From Hybos culiciformis (Eukaryota; Arthropoda; Insecta; Diptera; Hybotidae), in the NCBI GenBank assembly GCA_964007475.1, contig OZ023274.1, positions 29,939,250 to 30,003,249 on the forward strand: a stretch of DNA of 64,000 nucleotides. The letters run 5' to 3'. Below are positions 1-10,330 of the stretch, in pieces (position 1 is the stretch's first letter; each line of letters starts with the position of its first letter). A program made the translations under genes and the position numbers. Below the pieces are notes generated by a model, which saw only the letters and a program-made list of their open reading frames with translations, had not been told where the DNA came from and ran no database searches.

Positions 1-100
1 AACTTTCGTTCGAACTTTTTTGTTCGTTAGTTCAGGTGATACATAATTTTCAACATACAGAAATTTGTATTTATTATTTTGCACATTCTCACAAATCTAC

Positions 101-165
101 GAGTATGGCTGAGTGGTAGAGTAGGTGGACAGCAATGATAAAAATCGAGGTTCGAATCTCCAAGC
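101..165 (+). other. tRNA-like sequence, outer end of left arm
   Basis: A box A-like motif (TGGCTGAGTGG, 106-116) and a box B-like motif (GGTTCGAATC, 149-158) have tRNA-like spacing. The T-stem pairs badly and a clean cloverleaf is not obvious, so this is a tRNA relic or tRNA-derived SINE head rather than a working tRNA gene. Its mirror copy is at 25272-25331. Confidence 0.6.
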
Positions 166-1498
166 GGGTGAGTGGATTTGTTATTAAAAATATACCAAAT
201 TGTAAATTTTTTTGCATTTGAGGTGTTATTGCATTAAAAATTTTCACATCCTGATTTTTGATTCAATCGAAGGTTTAACTAAATAATTCATAATTTTGAA
301 TTTTTTCAAATGTTATTTTTACTTAAGTACTAGGTTAATTATATTTATTACTAGGTTAATTATATTTATTATAATTATTTTTGATTTACAATTATAATAA
401 CGAAATATGGTGTTATATAATATGTACAAAACACATAGCTTCAGTCTACAGAACGGGTTGTGTAAATTTGTAAAAAAAATTTATAATTTTTAGTTTCTTA
501 AAAAAGCAAAAATGAAAAATTAATCTGGAATATTAGATGTAGAATTGTAGATTATATTAAATCAAGCTTATAAAACTTTCAATTATTTTAATATTTTTGA
601 AGTGAATACAAACAAAATTTAGGCGCATTGAATGATTCTTTGGAGGAGGGTAAAAATCTATTTTGGCCAGATAAAATGCGAGTACGATTTTCTCCGAAAA
701 TACTGAACCGATTTGGATGAAATTTTGAATCTGGCATTTTTAGCACCCAGAGAATAATAACGGAGCGGATTTGCGAAAATAGGTAGAAATGATTAAGTTT
801 CAAATTAAGGGTTATCTTAATCAATCGTTTGTATTTTGTTGATTTAGGATGAATTATTAATATGTATATAAAGTTCTAGTTGATGTAAAAAAATAAACAA
901 AACAATAATAAAAGAAATATGCGTAATGGACATCGAGAATTCTTATACTTTATTAAAATCGTAATCCAATTATCTTTCCTTTTTTTTTCGTATGAAATTG
1001 TTGATGGAAATACATTTCTTTTAATCATAAGAGGTGCATTTTCGAAAATAATTTCATATCTATTTTAATTGTTATACAAAAATAAAGGCAAGTTGTGAAT
1101 CATGAAAATGAATATGAATTTTTTCCTTTATCTTTAGGTACTGGTGATGATATCCGATGCAGGTGAATTTATTCACTAGCACCGGCTACGGTCTATAACT
1201 CTATGAATATGCCGTTCCTAATATGAATATGCCGTTCCTAATATAAACGCAAAACTACCAGCTCTAATTGGCGGCGTCTTGGGCCTATTGAAGAATCCAA
1301 AGCTTAGACAAAACTGATCGCCACTTGGGGACTCCGTTAGGAGGACCCATACTACGTTCTGGCACTACTATTTACTCTTCTGCTCGGCTGTTACTGCCGT
1401 GAATGCATGATTGCAAAAATTTTTTGATTATGTGTTTGCGAAAGGGACAGGAGAGCATAGTTGTAGGAGGAGAGACGTTTCTAATCATTCCTCCTCTC

Positions 1499-2750
1499 AT
1501 GTATCTGAAGCTAGCATTAAATTCACTTAAATAGCCAGCATTAAATTTGCTTAAATACATCAGCGCCACCATCGCTTAAATTTTGAACCTTAATAGAGGT
1601 AAAATGTTAGGAAAAAAATAATAACAAAGTAATAACAAAATATTTAAGGAAATTTAATGCTGGCGCTAATACGAGCAAATAATAATAGGATTAAAATGTT
1701 CAATAAAAACACTAACAAAACAATTTGGAATACAATAACAAAGCAATTTGAATACAATAACAAAATATTTTTTGAGTAAATGTGTGTTTGTGTTTTCAAT
1801 TTAATCAAATTTAATGCTGGTGTTTTTAAGAGAATTATTTTATTCTTATTTGTCTCCAATTTGGAACTGACTGGCAGTAAATTAAATGTACATTTTTTTA
1901 TATGGGTGAATTATCCAAAGATTTTTCAACATGTGTCAGCCAAAGATGCGCAACTTTTTCTGCAACATTTGCCGAATGTTGCGCAACATTTTCCAATAAT
2001 TTTTTTTTCTTCATTTTTTTAATTAAAACCACTTTTTAGGCTCTAAAAGAACTATATTGATTAAAATAACTAATTTATTATAATTCTGAATCCAAAATTC
2101 ATTATTTAGTAGAAAAAAACGCTTTTTTTATAGTGGGAACTGTGGACCTTTATGTAACACTTCATTTAATTGACCCTTCCCCTGAATTCGCATTGATACC
2201 ACTTTGTGCAAGGTTGGCCTAAGGTCCACTTCACACGTTCCAACCCCTAGATTAAAAAAATGCAGAAAAAAAAAATTATTGGAAAATGTTGCGCAACATT
2301 CGGCAAATGTTGCAGAAAATATTGCGCATCTTTGGCTGAAACATGTTGAAAAATCTTTGGATAATTCACCCATATAAAAAAATGTACATTTAATTTACTG
2401 CCACTCAGTTCCAAATTGGACACAAATAAGAATAAAATAATTCTCTTAAAAACACCAGCATTAAATTTGATTAAATTGAAAACACAAACACACATTTACT
2501 CAAAAAATATTTTGTTATTGTATTCAAATTGCTTTGTTATTGTATTCCAAATTGTTTTGTTATTGTTTTTATTGAACATTTTAATCCTATTATTATTTGC
2601 TCGTATTAGCGCCAGCATTAAATTTCCTTAAATATTTTGTTATTACTTTGTTATTATTTTTTTCCTAACATTTTACCTCTATAAGGTTCAAAATTTAAGC
2701 GATGGTGGCGCTGATGTATTTAAGCAATTTAATGCTAGCTTCAGATACAT
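1499..2750. mobile_element. Foldback DNA element with about 0.5-kb arms and 9-bp target duplication
   Basis: The ends are mirror images starting ATGTATCTGAAGCTAGCATT. The inverted arms run about 1499-2025 and 2249-2750 around a spacer of about 220 bp. A 9-bp direct repeat, CCTCCTCTC, flanks the element at 1490-1498 and 2751-2759. The matching place in the right arm (near 22780) has the site once, as CCTCGTCTC, and no element. Long inverted arms with a 9-bp duplication fit Mutator-like or Drosophila FB-type foldback elements. No transposase is encoded; the small ORFs in the arms are mirror copies of each other. Confidence 0.85.
2026..2248. other. Spacer of the foldback element
   Basis: Unique sequence between the inverted arms. 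It has no coding potential that I can support. Confidence 0.5.
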
Positions 2751-3118
2751 CCTCCTCTCAACCAAAATTCGGCGATACCCGGTTGAGACGAGAGCGAGAA
2801 AAATTACCAGGGATGAGCCATCCGATCGGCTAGAAGATGTCATATGTACATGGAGATGAGTATGTACACATGACATCTTCTATTGTTTGACATCTTTTTG
2901 TTTTTGAAGTTTTTTTTCAGTACGAAAAAGTATTTAATATGTAAAAAAAATGAGGTAAAAGAAAAATTAGTTTTACTGAAAATAAAGTAAAAATTAAAAA
3001 AAAAGGTAAGTGTATCATAATCTTCCTAACAAGCCATAAATCTTTTATCAAATATTTTTTGTTTTAAATTTATTTATCTAAAAAAAATATTTCTGTAATG
3101 AAAATCCCATTTATGTAA

Positions 3119-3606
3119 AAAAAAAACACACGAAGCCACAAAAAACAGATGGTGCTGCAAATAAAAATAAAAATCCATTTATTTAAATTGAAACATTTTT
3201 TTAAGCCTTAATTCACTCTTTATTTTCATTTGGGTGTTAATTCCTCATATTTTCGGCTGTTATTTCCCATCACTGTGAGAAATAAAGCCAAAACGCAATT
3301 TGGGCTTTATTTCCCACTACGAAGGCAAATAACGCCTTTTGGGAGTTAATACCTTGGGCGTTATTTCATGTCACCGAAGTTAATACTTAAAAAAAAGCTT
3401 TAAACTATGAAATAACAGTGGCTACAAATTATGGGCTGCTCAGTACAAAATGTAAATTAAAATAAAAATCAGTCCATCAGTCCAAAAGCAGTCCAAAATC
3501 AGTACAAAAGCAGTCCATTATTTGTAGCCATTGTTATTTCATAGTTTAAAGCTTTTAAGTATTAACTTCTTTCTGCAGTTCCTATCACTGCTTCGTCTGT
3601 TTTTTT
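3119..3606. mobile_element. Palindromic MITE, copy 1 (rearranged)
   Basis: It starts ACACACGAAG and ends CTTCGTCTGT, with arms containing AAGCTTTAAACTATGAAATA and its complement. Copies lie at 21990-22418 and 63212-63445. In this copy about 250 bp (3135-3390), rich in TTATTTCCC-like words, replaces the expected start of the left half. Confidence 0.7.
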
Positions 3607-3786
3607 TAATTAGGTGAACTATAATTATTTAGGAACTTTACCCAAAAATATTCTACTACTCCCCATTTACTAATATTCCCTATGAAAAAATAATGTAGAA
3701 ATTGACTAGATAGCACTTTCAAACTTTTTTGATTTCAAATATATGTATATATAGGGCCCAATATTACAAGCAAAAAAATTACACAT

Positions 3787-4211
3787 TGTAGTGTGTTTAT
3801 CAACGTAAACACAAAGTTCAATCCACTCACCTTTATTTTGTAATTTTTAAGTTTATATTATATGTTAACTAAGCATAAATATCAAATTCATAATTTTTGT
3901 TTAGTTATTAATATTTTTTGCTTACTAAATAATATTTGTATAATTTTAATTAGTATATAAGACTTGTAATTTCAATCAATAAAATATAAGTGTTTTTATC
4001 AACAAAGGAGAAAGTATTATTTCAATAAATTCAGCTCTTAGCTAATTTTAAATAAAAACCTTGGAAAATTTCAGCTCTTAGCTTTTTTCCAAAAAATTAT
4101 AAAAGAAGTTCCATACTTAAGCTATTAGCTTAAGGAACACCAATACGTAAGCTCTTAGCTATGGTAAATATCCCTTTTAAATAAAATATATTAAACACAA
4201 AACTCATTACA
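3787..4211 (+). repeat. 5' LTR of LTR-1
   Basis: This 425-bp LTR has TG...CA ends and matches 20515-20939. It contains several AGCTCTTAGCT words, each a near palindrome, near 4040-4155, and an AATAAAATAT stretch that could serve in polyadenylation. Confidence 0.93.
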
Positions 4212-4225
4212 TGGCGATCCTGCCA
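4212..4225 (+). promoter_or_regulatory. Primer binding site of LTR-1
   Basis: TGGCGATCCTGCCA directly follows the LTR. It begins with TGG, the complement of tRNA CCA. It resembles the tRNA-Arg-type site of LTR-2 in its first six bases; the exact tRNA is not certain. Confidence 0.75.
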
Positions 4226-4313
4226 AACTCACAAACTTTTTTTTATTATCTCAAAGAACACTATCGACGAAGAAATTAAAAAGAACCCTTCAGCTGGTCC
4301 AAAACCGATAACA

Positions 4314-4631
4314 TTGGAAGACTATAGATTGCGTCAAATAAACAAGCAACGATCAGATCCAATTCCAATTCCAATTGAGAAGCAAAAGGGAAATTATTTC
4401 AAACGAGGAGGCACCATAGTCACCATCAACAGACAGATCGGTGAATTACACAGAATAGCGTCCCTAACCATCGACAAGAATCAAAAAAAGGAATTCATCA
4501 AGAAGATTGAATTGTTAAAGAAACAACGGAAACAGATTCAAGACCTAAAAAGAATTAACAAAAAATTATCTTCAACATTGAGTCATGGGATCGGAGCAAT
4601 CGAAGCAGAGCGAAGTAGTTTTCAACAATAG
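4314..4631 (+). CDS. Leader ORF A of LTR-1, basic, coiled-coil-like
   Basis: About 105 residues, rich in Lys, Gln and Arg, with a likely coiled coil in the last two thirds. No domain is recognised. There is no in-frame ATG: the first listed codon is TTG, and the frame is open upstream through the primer site, with coding-looking text from about 4257. A pyrimidine-rich tract ending in AAAG (4240-4255) resembles a 3' splice site, so the protein may start on a spliced leader RNA. It overlaps the next ORF by 47 bases. Small ORFs before gag are, as I recall, known in the 412/mdg1 lineage; their function is unknown. Confidence 0.5.
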   Translation: MEDYRLRQINKQRSDPIPIPIEKQKGNYFKRGGTIVTINRQIGELHRIASLTIDKNQKKEFIKKIELLKKQRKQIQDLKRINKKLSSTLSHGIGAIEAERSSFQQ

Positions 4632-4815
4632 TGGTCCTAATACTGCTTCCAGTAGCAACCCAAAATTGGAAAAAGAAACACGTCAATTGTCCCATATCGA
4701 AATCATCCTAATTGTTATTTTAGTAGTTTTAATCATAAAATTTTGCTTACATTATATTGAAAAATTTATACAAAAAAAAGTAAAAAAAGAAATGAATAGA
4801 ATAACTATTGCCTAA
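4585..4815 (+). CDS. Leader ORF B of LTR-1: small predicted myristoylated membrane protein
   Basis: 76 residues from an ATG. The N-terminus MGSEQSKQ fits an N-myristoylation signal (Gly2, Ser6, Lys7). Residues about 38-58 form one hydrophobic segment, followed by a short Lys-rich tail. It overlaps the end of leader ORF A. LTR-2 has a counterpart at 8329-8556 with the same layout (MGKTESK start, Ser/Asn-rich middle, one membrane segment, basic tail) although the sequences have largely diverged. Function unknown; membrane targeting is inferred from these motifs only. Confidence 0.65.
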   Translation: MGSEQSKQSEVVFNNSGPNTASSSNPKLEKETRQLSHIEIILIVILVVLIIKFCLHYIEKFIQKKVKKEMNRITIA

Positions 4816-4959
4816 TAAAACAAAAAAAAAAAAAAAAAAAAGTATAATTTTTCAATTTGAAAATATTTAAAATTAAATGCACTAAAAATTCATATTACAC
4901 AAAAAAAAAAATTCACATAATGAAATATTGTAATGACAAGACTTCAAGAAATTGAGAAT
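4816..4959 (+). other. Deletion junction zone of LTR-1
   Basis: A/T-rich sequence with an A run at 4821-4840. Gag and most of pol should lie between the leader ORFs and the pol tail, but only about 150 bases remain. Confidence 0.5.
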
Positions 4960-5118
4960 TTAAAAAAAATAAAAAGTATTTAGATGTAGCAAAATTACAA
5001 AGGAAAAATTACTATGATAAATTTTCAAATCCAATAAATATTAAAATAGGAGATTTAGTTTTCTTAAAAGTAGGTAATAAGAAGAAATTAGAAAGCCCTT
5101 ATAATATTAATAATAATG
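4960..5118 (+). pseudogene. Remnant of LTR-1 pol, integrase C-terminal end
   Basis: One frame reads a Tyr-Tyr-Asp-Lys stretch followed by IKIGDLVFLK and LESPYN. This is the pattern just before the GPF/Y module at the end of gypsy integrases. The frame then runs into unrelated sequence. With the leader ORFs just upstream, this shows that LTR-1 lost gag, protease, RT, RNase H and most of integrase in an internal deletion. Confidence 0.6.
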
Positions 5119-5788
5119 AGTTGGGGTGTATCCTAACACCACTGCACTTCAAGGCAATAAATTGCCATGAAAACTTTACCATCACGCTCATATACATGCT
5201 AATATGAGAGGAGAGGGCTCGGTACGAAGCATGCAATGGAATCTTAATATTACCACCAAACGATGCTTAAATCAAGCATCAGAAAAGAAAAAAAAAGAAT
5301 TATAGAAAAAACAAACATAAAACAATAAGAACAAGTCTCGTTTCTGATAAACAACGAAATCACTAGTGACATATAACATAACACAAAGAATAGTTTCCCT
5401 AGTAAAATTTTTTTAAAAAAAGAGAGTAAATATAAGAAGAAAGAGTAAATTAAAAAAATTAAAAATATAATAAGAAGAAGAAGAAGAATTAGTGGAAAAT
5501 ATCCTACTACTTCCTCCGGCGTCAACTAAGACATTTCATGAAGGTTCAAAATGAATCAAAAAAAAAAAAAAAAAAATTACTCAAATTAAATACAATCAGC
5601 ATACAACGACCTATCGGCTTCAGATAATATATGAAATATATATTGTCTTACATTACTTCGTCAGGGTACGTTTGTATGTTGAAACGATAATTTAAATTTA
5701 AAAAATAAAATAAAAATAATAATTAGAAGAATTATCTTTAGTCTACCACTTCCCTTGGCTTCGGATATACAGAAAATTTAAATATTAA
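5119..5788. other. Noncoding stretch, probable junction of LTR-1 and the non-LTR 3' UTR
   Basis: No reliable ORF. Short hairpins occur (GGTGT/ACACC near 5125, GGCAA/TTGCC near 5155), and a 20-base A run at 5559-5577. The 3' end of the minus-strand non-LTR element must lie here, but I could not place its exact end or a target duplication. Confidence 0.4.
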
Positions 5789-7264
5789 TTAAAGTCTTCC
5801 AATGTTATTAGTGAAAAAATAATTAGCCTTTAAACCAGCTTTAAGGGATGCCTTAGAGATATTAAGGTCAAAAACATGATGGTTTTTATTAGCAAAAGCA
5901 AGCATTCGAGAAATGGGATCATTGCATCCATATTCGGTTCTATGGTAAGCAACTTGAAATAAGTTAGAAGTTCGGAGGCTTCTGGTATTAACTCGAAAGT
6001 TGATCTTCTCTAGAATAAAAGGAGAAATAATTTCACCAATAATAATTTGATGAATGAAAACAACATCTGCAAATTCACGTCTGTCTTGAAGAGATTCAAG
6101 CTTAATGAGATTTAATCGTTCTTTGTACAGTGGAAGGATTAAGTTATCCTCCCAAGGAAGATGCCTTAATGCAAATCTAAGAAAATTTTTTTGAACGGAT
6201 TCGACTCTATTGATGTCGACAGAAAAAAAGGGTGACCATACTTGAGAGGCATATTCTAACAATGGTCTTACAAGAGATGTAAAAAGAAATCTGGTTATAA
6301 ATGGGTCACAGAACTCTCTTGACCAACGTTTAATAAAACCTAGAGTGGAATTTGCTTTATTAACAATTGAATTTACATGTGGTTTAAATGTCAATTGGTA
6401 ATCACATAAAATGCCGAGATCTCTAACTTCATTGACTCTGGGAATAAGAATATTATTAAGTGTATATTGAAAATTAATAGGATCTCTTTTCCTTGAAAAT
6501 GAAATATTTTGACACTTAGAAACATTAAGAAGAAGATTATTCTTAATACACCAAAGGCCAAAGCTATTAAGGTCAGTTTGTAAAAGATTGCAGTCTGAAG
6601 GACTAGCGATTTTTTTAAAAATTTTCATATCATCGGCATAAATGTTGTGATCGCTATAGGAAATGATGAGTGAAACATCATTAATAGCGATTACGAAATC
6701 AAGTGGACCAAGATGGCTACCTTGAGGCACTCCAGAAGTAGCTGTGTATGTTGTAGATGTAGCAGAGCGAAATTTGACTTGATAATCACGAGGACCAAGC
6801 CAAGATTTTTTCCACTCAATAAAAGAAGGTGGAAAACCATACGCAGCCAATTTAAATAAAATAATCTGATGAGGAAGAACATCGAATGCTTTGCTAAAAT
6901 CCGTGTATAAAGAATCAGTCTGATAACCCTTCTCCATGTTATCCCTATAAGCTGAAGTAACTTCTATGAGATTAGTAGTAGTAGACCTACCCTTAAGAAA
7001 CCCATGCTGATTATCAGTAATAAAACTCTTACAATAAAAATGTATATCTTCAGAAATGCCAGCTTCAAAAAGCTTAGGAATTGAAGAAATTTTAGCTATT
7101 GGACGATAATTTAAAACGTCAGCTCGGCACCCTTTCTTGAAAACGGGTATGATAATGAATGCTTCCAGACTTTAGGAAAGTAGCCGGTTAATAAAGATCT
7201 ATTAAAAATAATAGAAAGAGGATTACATAAAGTAGAAGCACAATTTTTCAAGATAATCGGTGGG
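5789..7264 (-). pseudogene. ORF2 of the non-LTR element, reverse transcriptase part
   Basis: The open part (6937-5789, 382 residues) holds RT motifs in order: YTDFSKAFD, SGVPQGSHLGP, the catalytic IYADD, and a downstream LGILCD thumb-like region, then a C-terminal domain without RNase H. Between 6938 and 7264 the frame is broken, but RT block text such as PPIILKN is still readable. The usual LGPLLF is here LGPLDF. The piece continues across LTR-2 at 17538. Confidence 0.85.
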
Positions 7265-7268
7265 ACAC

Positions 7269-7795
7269 TGTGGTACATTTGTACCGAATATTACATACTT
7301 ACCTTTCACACCCAGTATTTTGTACATGTTGCAGCAAAACGCAACTGTACTTAAAATTCTAAATAAGTCTCAAATTAAAAACCCAAAAATGTCCAAGTAT
7401 AAAAACTTGACTTTAATTTATTTTCTAATGATAAAATATGTTTGCATAAACATATTTTATCATTATTATCTGTCCTAATATATTTAATTCAAGTGGATCT
7501 CAGATAACAAGCCAAATATTTTCCCACACACGATTTCTATGGAATGCACTTGTGCATACCAATACACCCACTAAAATTCTCTTAAATATTTCGTCGTCAT
7601 TCCATTCCATTATGTTTCTCTCTTTATGATCTATGCATGCAATTTGCATGCATAGAAAAAGATAATATAAATTAATTAGGATAATTAATGAGAGCTCATT
7701 AATAGTTTAATTTTCAGTCAATAAAGTTGTGTCCTCTTAAATAAATATATTGTGTTTTATTTAAATATAAAAAGATAGCAACCAAACATGCTACA
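7269..7795 (+). repeat. 5' LTR of LTR-2
   Basis: 527 bp, TGTGGTAC...TGCTACA. It is unusually rich in perfect hairpins: GGTACA/TGTACC at the very start, ATAAAATATGTTT/AAACATATTTTAT (near 7430), CTATGCATGCAA/TTGCATGCATAG (near 7632) and ATTAATGAG/CTCATTAAT (near 7687). AATAAA at about 7721 is a likely polyadenylation signal. Confidence 0.95.
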
Positions 7796-7808
7796 TGGCG
7801 ACCGTGAA
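7796..7808 (+). promoter_or_regulatory. Primer binding site of LTR-2 (tRNA-Arg type)
   Basis: TGGCGACCGTGA directly follows the LTR. It matches the tRNA-Arg primer site known from the Drosophila 412/mdg1 elements in its first bases, then runs into an A tract. Confidence 0.85.
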
Positions 7809-8328
7809 AAAAAAAAAAAAAAGTGTGTAAAAATAATTTTTAATAATGGAAAAATTATAATTTTTTTTAAAATAAAAAAAAAAAAAAGGATTTTTTCTGA
7901 AAAAGTTTGAAAAGAAAAGTCAATACAAAATTTAATTTAAAAAAAAAAAAAATTTTTTTGTTCTTAAAATTGATTTCGGTAAAATAAAATTTTATAAGGA
8001 AAAATATCTTGTTAAATAAAAGTGAATAAAATTGAACTAAAAATATCAAAAAAAAAAATAAATAAAACTAGAAAAGGAAAGTGAATTTTGCCTAAGAATA
8101 AAAAGAAAAAAAAAACAAATAAAACTGATAATAAAAGTTATTAAAGAAAAACAGAAATGAAATGTTTAATTAAAATAGAAAATCAGAAAAGAAAAATTTA
8201 ATTTTATAATTGCACAAATTCAGTAATATTACTCAAATATTGCATTAAAATATTGCACCATTAAAATTTTATTTGAATATTGCGTCGTAAAAATAAAATA
8301 CAAAAAAAATACCTTGTGATTAACACTT

Positions 8329-8556
8329 ATGGGTAAAACAGAATCTAAGCACATAGCCCCTTCCAATTCGGGCACTGTGGTGAATACCGTCGAGGTACAC
8401 CAAGCGTCGATAGTTAATAATGATATCATTATTCTTCTATATATACTAACTATACTTTCAGTACTATCGGCCGCATATCGAATATATAAAATGTGGCATA
8501 ATTCCACGAAGAAAAAATACTTCAATAAGGGTCAATCTATGGTCGCATTGGCATAG
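8329..8556 (+). CDS. Leader ORF 1 of LTR-2: small predicted myristoylated membrane protein
   Basis: 75 residues. The start MGKTESK fits an N-myristoylation signal. A Ser/Asn/Thr-rich stretch follows, then one hydrophobic segment at about residues 34-53 and a basic tail ending in VALA. The layout matches leader ORF B of LTR-1 (4585-4815), whose tail ends in ITIA. Codon composition is richer in GC than the surrounding leader, which supports real coding. Function unknown; location at the inner face of a membrane is inferred from the lipidation motif. Confidence 0.65.
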   Translation: MGKTESKHIAPSNSGTVVNTVEVHQASIVNNDIIILLYILTILSVLSAAYRIYKMWHNSTKKKYFNKGQSMVALA

Positions 8557-8763
8557 ATCCCTTATTTGAAACACATAATTTATAAATATAATAAAGTTGT
8601 AAACATTTTTTCTCAAAATGAAATAATCTAACAAAAGCAGTGAAATCAATTTAAATTTTCAAAAAAAAATAAAATCAATACTTTTTAGACCTTTTTTAAT
8701 TATTCAAAAAAAAAAGAAGAGGAAATAAATGAATTTTGTTTCTTTCTATCTCATAAAATCAGT

Positions 8764-8940
8764 ATGCTACCTGAAGAGAATGTTCAAAATAAAGTTGAAG
8801 ATTTACCAACTTCATCGTTTACTCCGTTGTATACGGAAATGTCTAAAGGGTTCCAAAGTATCGAAGAAGAAGATACTGCAGACTTTGTTGAACATGTAAA
8901 AGAAATAATATATAGAATTTCTTATTCAAAAAAAAAATAG
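8764..8940 (+). CDS. Leader ORF 2 of LTR-2: short acidic ORF
   Basis: 58 residues, Glu/Asp-rich in the middle (SIEEEDTADF) with a Lys tail. The stop lies in the first of three GTGAAAACCTAGA-type repeats. No family recognised. It stands out from the surrounding A/T-only leader by balanced base composition, so it may be a real small gene or the start of a gene whose rest decayed. Confidence 0.4.
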   Translation: MLPEENVQNKVEDLPTSSFTPLYTEMSKGFQSIEEEDTADFVEHVKEIIYRISYSKKK

Positions 8941-9003
8941 TGAAAACCTAGAGAAAAAAAATAGTGAAAACCTAGAAAAAAAATAGTGAAAACCTAGAAA
9001 CAA
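8936..9003 (+). repeat. Three short tandem repeats in the LTR-2 leader
   Basis: The word AGTGAAAACCTAGA occurs three times, separated by A runs. Confidence 0.7.
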
Positions 9004-9203
9004 ATGAAATAGTGTAATAATTTATTTTGAAATAAAAACTGAAAGGAAAAAACTATAATTACAAGAATTTTTTTTTAATATATAAAAATAAAAAAAAAAT
9101 TATATATAAATTATTAGACAAAAACAAAAGAAAAAAAAACAATAGATCCCAAAATAAAAATTAGAAAATTATTTTAAAAAAAAAAAATAAAAAAAAAATA
9201 AAA

Positions 9204-9455
9204 ATGAAAAAAACCTTAATAAAAAAAAAAATTTATTATGAAAAATGGAGATCATCTATCAACATCCAACTCAATCAATCAACATTCAACATCATCAGCG
9301 ATAGTGGAAGCAGAAATCAACGAAGACAACATCGGAACCAGCACCGTATGAAACACCTTGAAAAACTGTGTAAAGTAGTGAGTTGCATTATTATTTTTTA
9401 CGTCATTATTTTAAATTTTTCTGTATTTATAACGATTTTAAAATCGATCAATTGA
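9204..9455 (+). CDS. Leader ORF 3 of LTR-2: small ORF with C-terminal membrane segment
   Basis: 83 residues. The N-terminal half is basic and Gln/Asn/Arg-rich; residues about 57-78 are strongly hydrophobic. Again richer in GC than its flanks. A third small membrane-type ORF before gag would be unusual. It may be chance in low-complexity DNA, so the call is tentative. Confidence 0.35.
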   Translation: MKKTLIKKKIYYEKWRSSINIQLNQSTFNIISDSGSRNQRRQHRNQHRMKHLEKLCKVVSCIIIFYVIILNFSVFITILKSIN

Positions 9456-10330
9456 TCATTTTATTAAAAAAAAAAAAAAAATAAAAAATATATATAAAGA
9501 AAGCAAAATATTGTTTGCTGAAAATTTTTTTTTCTCTGGAATAATTTTCGTAAATGATTAAATAATATTTTAAAACCAAATTATTGATTTCTGTAGAAAG
9601 TATTTAAATTTGTGAGAAAAAAAATTAAACAAAAAAAAAAAGAAGAGATTTTTTTTTAAATTAAATATGTTTTCTTTCCTTCGATAATTAAAATCAATTT
9701 TATTGATCATAAAAATTTCATTTTCCACGCTATTTGATAATTAGTCAAAATTTTTTTTGGGAAATTTTTTCTTTAAAATTTTATCATTGAAATAATTCGT
9801 TTTGAAAAAAGAAAAACAAGAGATTAATTTTTACGTACTTTATTTTAAAATAATAAAAATATATAAATAATAAATAAAATACATATCCAATATTAGATTA
9901 CAAGATTCTTTTATAAAAGCGAAACAAAATTATTAATTGGCGCAAGCCTCGCCCCAATCGAATCGCAAAATTTTTTTTTCTCGAGATATTTAAATTTTTT
10001 ATTGAAAAAAATTAAATTCAACCAAATCGAAAATTTTTTTTTGGATTGACAAAATCGTAAATGTGTTTTGAATTTTATATTTGAAAAGAAAATTTTTAAA
10101 ATTGAAATAAAACAATAATCGTGCACATTAATTGAGAAAATCGATTTCGTTTTAATTTCTCAATACATAATTAGAGGATTAATTATTATTGTATAGATCG
10201 TTAAATAATTTTTATTAAGTACAAAATTATTGTACAAAATTTAATTATTTTCAAATAAATTTTCAGCTATTGCATTATTAAGGTGGCGACAGGCCTCGCC
10301 CTAAACTCATGGCCAATTTTTTTTTTTTTG
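9456..10330 (+). other. AT-rich leader of LTR-2 with two GGCG...CGCC hairpins
   Basis: Mostly A/T runs. Two similar GC islands, GGCGCAAGCCTCGCCC (near 9939) and GGCGACAGGCCTCGCCC (near 10284), can each form a short hairpin and are each followed by a T-rich run. They could be RNA signals such as packaging or dimer elements, but nothing proves this. Confidence 0.4.

Larger units (their letters stand above)
1..3786. repeat. Giant palindrome, left arm (outer part)
   Basis: This stretch is the reverse complement of 21.4-25.43 kb on the other side of the nest. Base 1 pairs with base 25430, so the window edge cuts the palindrome and its true outer end is not visible. No protein gene is recognisable in the arm. 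It carries a tRNA-like sequence at 101-165, a foldback element at 1499-2750 and a rearranged foldback MITE at 3119-3606, none of which sits at the same place in the same form in the right arm. After removing insertions each arm is about 2.4 kb. It could be a giant foldback transposon or a local inverted duplication. Confidence 0.9.

Noticed and set aside
101..165. Functional tRNA gene
   Set aside because: Box A and B are good, but the T-stem and acceptor stem do not pair well, and all copies lie in inverted repeats.
1780..2495. Pair of similar ORFs on opposite strands
   Set aside because: They are the mirrored arms of the foldback element, not genes.
5250..5525. 91-residue hydrophobic minus-strand ORF
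   Set aside because: Made by A-rich plus-strand text; no domain, no conserved start, lies in noncoding TE sequence.
4585..9455. Retroviral envelope gene
   Set aside because: The small membrane ORFs lie before gag, are under 85 residues, and lack signal peptide, Cys pattern and cleavage site; nothing env-like follows either pol.
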